Shown in pieces: positions 60,560 through 64,000 of a stretch of 64,000 bases of DNA. Where the stretch lies: NCBI GenBank assembly GCA_012934845.2, contig WNNJ02000853.1, forward strand, positions 143,096 through 207,095. The letters are read 5' to 3'. Origin of the DNA: Pomphorhynchus laevis (taxonomy: Eukaryota > Acanthocephala > Palaeacanthocephala > Echinorhynchida > Pomphorhynchidae). Below the pieces are notes generated by a model, which did no database searches, was not told the origin of the DNA, and was given only the letters and a program-made list of their open reading frames with translations. A program made the translations under genes and the position numbers. Within the stretch, counting starts at the first letter, position 1, and each line of letters begins with the position of its first letter.

Positions 60560-61680
60560 TCTATAATAACTCGTAACTATAAATTTCATCTGAGGCAGTA
60601 TTCTGATGATATTCTCATATACTCGCATGATCATCATCTTTGTATCCACGACCTCGCTACTTCTGCCAGAAATGTTCTTATGTATATCACCAACTATCTT
60701 TCCTCCGTTCATCTAGCTCTTAATCCTGAAAAGTCAAAAATCATATGGATCATCCCTCATCACCTCGACATATCTCCCTATTTTATCTCTAATTCGATCA
60801 TTCTCTCAATTGTTAACAATTTGATTTTATTCGGCTCTCAATTCGACAATTTTTTACTCGAACCTTTTCTTAATGACAAAGTTCGCACTTCTTTCTCATT
60901 TCAATGTGATCTCTGTCTCATTAATAGGCTGATTGACTTCCGCTATTGTCTCGTTATTATGTTGTTTCTCCTATTTCCCAGAATTGATTATTACCTAAGC
61001 TTATTTACAAACTCATCCAATTCTGCGCTTTTACCTCTTCATTGTATTATAAACTCTAATGCGCCTGCTCTATTGCATCTTCGCCGCTTCGACCATATAT
61101 CCTATTAACTTTCTGTCCTATCCTGGCCCACAATTAACCTTCGTGTGGAATTTCGCTTGCGTATTGTTACATTTCGTCTTCTATTTCGTCACTCACCATC
61201 CTACTTAATCCTTCTCACGTCCCTCTGCACTCAACCAACTATAGTCTCAGCTACTTTATCGTCTACTCTCCACTTGACTGGAATTCATTGCCAGCTTACG
61301 TCTGTTCTTCCTTGTCGCTTTCACTCCTTAAACAACGTATACGTTCCTCCAATATGGCTCCTCTTATTTTATAAATCAAGAAATACATTCCCTCAACGTC
61401 TTATTCAACTCATAATTCTTCATACCTCTTCAATGAACCTCTCAACTATTTTTTGTCCCCCCCGATGTCTTGTCACATTCCACTCATATACTTCCTTCAA
61501 TTTCATCAACATTTTCATTTTATATTCTATTTTTGTTTTCTTATTTGTCTTTTCTTTTTCTTCTACGCGGACTTGTAAGCACTCATAGACGTGCATTTGC
61601 AACGATGACTAAATGACTCCTGTGAGATTGTAAATTACTCCTGTGAGTCATTTATAATGACTAATAACGATTTTGTTAAC
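60560..61680 (+). mobile_element. LINE I, diverged family B relative, 5'-truncated
   Basis: The frame 60557-61108 starts at the RT active site (FHLRQYSDDILIY, with S in place of the usual A) and continues NYLSSVHLALNPEKSKIIWI and FPRIDYYLSLFTNSSNSALL, clearly related to B2 but diverged. After that the frame changes. The 3' end has ACTTGTAAGCAC...GTGCATTTGCAACGATG (61572-61604) and a short duplicated ACTCCTGTGAG motif. Confidence 0.75.
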
Positions 61681-61689
61681 AATTTTATA

Positions 61690-63185
61690 ACCACTAATAA
61701 GTTTTAGAAAGATAAATACAGGAAGAAAAAAAACAGAAAACAAAGCCACTGTGGTCGTTAATGGAGTCTTCATTGTGTCAGGCCATCAGGCCCATAAAGA
61801 TCTGAGCCCTTCAGCCAATCCAACACGCCGTTCTCCGACTAAACGCCCGGGGTATCTCACTCCCTGAAGAATCCAATCGATGCCGACTATGCTCGGTAAT
61901 CGCGAGATGAGGAGATTGAGAAACCTTAGTCTTTGATCTAGGGGCGTCCTCTGGAAAAGAAGACTAATCCCGAGATATCCCAAGTACTCTAGAGGAGCAC
62001 TTGGGTTTTCCCGTTCAACGACAGATGCTGAGCCCGTTTCAGGGACCACCTTGCGTTCTTAGGACACGTTTAAGTATATCCAGGTCAGCTTTCGCCGACC
62101 ACACTGTAACAGTGAACCCCCGGTATTTTACTCGACTTGTGAAGATAGGGATTGGGTGAGGCTGCAAAATAGAGGAGCGTGCAGAGAGTGCTAATCTCTT
62201 AATTTGCGGTGGCAGGGGATCTATGAAAGACGACCACCTGCGATTTAGAGGAGTTTATAATAAGATTGGATGGGGATAACTGATCTTTTAATCTTAAAAA
62301 GAATCGGTTTATTCCGAGATACCATCTTTGCACCTGCGTCCAGATAACAGGGCTGTGGTATCATCAGCGTATACCACAAGATGTTGATCGCGTTTAAATT
62401 TTTTGTAGAGTATAATGGAAGCAGCAAGATACAGTATTGGAGAAAGTGGGGATCCTTGGGGCACACCCATAATAGGGTAGAACTGATGTGCATCAGGGTC
62501 GTCTTTGTAGAAGAATCGTTTGGTATACAGCAATATTTCCACCCTATTAACAATTCTCGCAGGTAGCCCATAAGACCTGAGAGAAGAGACAACAAAAGGA
62601 ATGAAAAAACGGTAAAATACAGCAGAAAAATCACGAAAGACAGCCACAGCGAGTTGATGTCTGTTATCCCGACAAAACTGATGCACTTCATCTATTGATG
62701 AATCGACCGAGCGCCCTTTGACAAACCCATGAAAACCCGGTGGGATCAAGTTACGCCTACTTAAATGCTCGCGGGTTCTACGCGCAAGTGCTTTTTCGTA
62801 AATGGAGATTAGGAAATTTTGAATTGAAATGGGCCACAGATCTTTAGGACATGAAATCGATTTCTTTTTGTGTAAAAACACACGTCGGCTAATATTTATA
62901 CCAGCAATATCGGACGGGGAGGCTAATAGCATTGTGATGTTAACCTTCTTTCTCTGTCTGTCTGTAAAAAGCTGGCAGACCCGAGTGGAGAATGGCGCGT
63001 GGGTTCTGGAGATGACGGGAAGTAATCCCAGGAGTTTAGGATATCTGTGACAGATAGATCTCTACTCCTATAATAACACCAAGGCGGGATTGGTTGGAGA
63101 GATAGAGTGGCTCCATAATTATGTAAGGATAGTGACTCTTCTAAAACTTTGTCGAGGCCTATGCTACCAATCCAAACCAAAGCTC
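61690..63185 (-). mobile_element. LINE C, non-LTR element of undetermined clade, 5'-truncated
   Basis: The minus strand carries an RT followed by a C-terminal region shared with 28252-28630. It meets the 3' end of LINE I at its own 3' end, and a family B tail at its truncated 5' end. Clade is not clear: motifs are neither CR1- nor L2-like in detail. Confidence 0.7.
62245..62932 (-). pseudogene. LINE C reverse transcriptase fragment
   Basis: From 62932 leftwards: KDLWPISIQNFLISIYEKAL, GFHGFVKGRSVDSSIDEVHQ, VAVFRDFSAVFYRF (first catalytic Asp region), MGVPQGSPLSPILYLA and VVYADDTTALL (active site). After about 62310 the frame shifts and continues as LDAGAKMVSRNKPILFKIKR. There are at least two further frame changes before the shared C-terminal block at 62049-61800. 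Confidence 0.75.
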
Positions 63186-63194
63186 TATCCTTCC

Positions 63195-63290
63195 ACTAGA
63201 CAAATATCTCCGAAACATGATTTAGATTTTTGTTGTTGTGGTCATGTAAGCGTGCGTCGGCAAGCATTTGCCACGTAAAAATAAATCTTT
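63195..63290 (+). mobile_element. Very short family B tail
   Basis: Only the last 100 bp of a B-type LINE: CATGATTTAGATTTTTGTTG, then GTGGTCATGTAAGCGTGCG and the stem-loop 63250-63265 (GCGTGC/GCAAGC, one mismatch), TTTGCCACGTAAAAATAAAT. It abuts the truncated 5' end of LINE C, head to head. Confidence 0.8.
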
Positions 63291-63544
63291 TTTCTTATAA
63301 TATTATATTTTTCATTATATTTAGAAATTTTCAGGGTTCTTGCATATTTAAGGTTTTCTTTAATTTTATTTGTGAATGGTTTTAGGGCCAAACCTCAATA
63401 CATTTTGAACAAACGTGTTGTAATGGCATTGCAAATTTCAATATTAAATAATAATTTGATCAATAATGTATGATGCACCTATAATAATATATTGCAGTTA
63501 TAATATATTTATATTAGCATAATATAAATAATATTATTATAATA
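63291..63544. other. AT-rich spacer with a partial palindrome-arm copy
   Basis: At 63368-63394 the motif ATGGTTTTAGGGCCAAACC repeats part of the arm of the palindrome that follows. Confidence 0.6.
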
Positions 63545-63827
63545 ATTGAATCGGAATGAGACCTTCTGGGTTGAAATATTTGTAAATGGTTTTAGGGCCA
63601 AACCCAGCCAAAAATATTAAAAAGTTTAACATTTTATTATCAATACTTCTTCCATTAATTGTGGGCATCGTCAGGATAAACTTACAATTTATCCTGACGG
63701 TCCACAATTGGTGGAAGAAATATTGATAATAAAATGTTAAACGTTCTTAATGTTTTTTTTTCGGCTGGGTTTGGCCCTAAAACAATTTACAAATATTTCC
63801 ACCCAGAATGTCTCATTCCGATTCAAT
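63545..63827. repeat. Long near-perfect palindrome (fold-back element)
   Basis: Two arms of about 135-140 bp start ATTGAATCGGAATGAGAC and are inverted around 63684. Both carry GGTTTTAGGGCCAAACCCAG (right arm with one change) and TTTAACATTTTATTATCAAT. The centre CGTCAGGATAAA / TTTATCCTGACG is perfect with a 7-base loop. There is no coding capacity and I see no clear target duplication. It could be a fold-back MITE or a snapback duplication. Confidence 0.9.
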
Positions 63828-64000
63828 GACTATAATGTTATGTAACCATAGAATTAAATCCCCTTATTCAGGGGATTTCATCTTGTATCAATGCGAAAGT
63901 CACCTCGTGTGACCTAGCAACTATTCGTTATATCTATACAATTGACAACAAATAGACTGGCATCAACGTTCAACAATTGACAACGATCAACAAACCAACG
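63828..64000. other. Spacer with two small hairpins
   Basis: AAATCCCC/GGGGATTT (63856-63878) and GTCAC/GTGAC (63899-63913) are short stems; nothing else is seen. Confidence 0.4.

Noticed and set aside
63840-63915. Two small stems as terminators or an RNA gene
   Set aside because: Stems of 5-8 bp are common in such DNA and there is no promoter, tRNA or terminator context.

Overview
This is a stretch of an AT-rich animal nuclear genome, probably an invertebrate. Two intron-bearing host genes show this: an importin alpha of the KPNA3/KPNA4 type (12900-22572, 10 coding exons, 527 codons by my splicing) and a PNISR-like SR-rich splicing-associated protein (53388-60360, 9 coding exons, about 552 codons). 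Many introns are tiny (45-53 bp), while the long ones hold transposon debris. I cannot name the phylum with confidence.

Most of the remainder is mobile DNA, nearly all non-LTR. Four kinds recur. (1) CR1/Jockey-like LINEs with two ORFs: A (474-4285, +), D (about 32930-36995, -), and older relics F (37560-39530, -), G1 (40360-41180, +) and G2 (41385-43862, +). (2) An L2-like family B: B1 (5975-9268, +), a full-length B2 (48174-43865, -), and 5'-truncated tails near 335-473 plus 4286-4585, 27838-28250, 56605-57450, 60560-61680 and 63195-63290. (3) LINEs with a restriction-like endonuclease, loosely R2/NeSL-like: E (30025-32840, +), H (52825-about 49950, -) and two decayed copies, one inside importin intron 7. 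(4) Penelope-like reverse transcriptase relics at 4730-5760, 23040-23830 and 54640-55315. A further LINE, C, lies at 61690-63185 (-) with a tail copy at 28252-28630 (+).

Layout: 1-4585 LINE A nested in a B-type tail; 4730-9268 Penelope relic and LINE B1; 9505-10385 a 16-bp minisatellite; 11727-12590 relic; 12900-22572 importin alpha; 23040-29430 relics and AT-rich spacer; 30025-43862 LINEs E, D, F, G1, G2; 43865-48174 LINE B2; 48666-52825 LINE H with a long open extension of unknown origin; 53388-60360 PNISR; 60560-63290 LINE tails; 63545-63827 a near-perfect long palindrome.

I found no complete novel system. The observations most worth following are the long, almost uninterrupted extension of the LINE H reading frame (about 49950-48666), a covarying 3' stem-loop shared by all B-type tails, a set of perfect short-loop hairpins scattered over the window, and a 3'-end motif shared by two distant restriction-endonuclease LINE copies.
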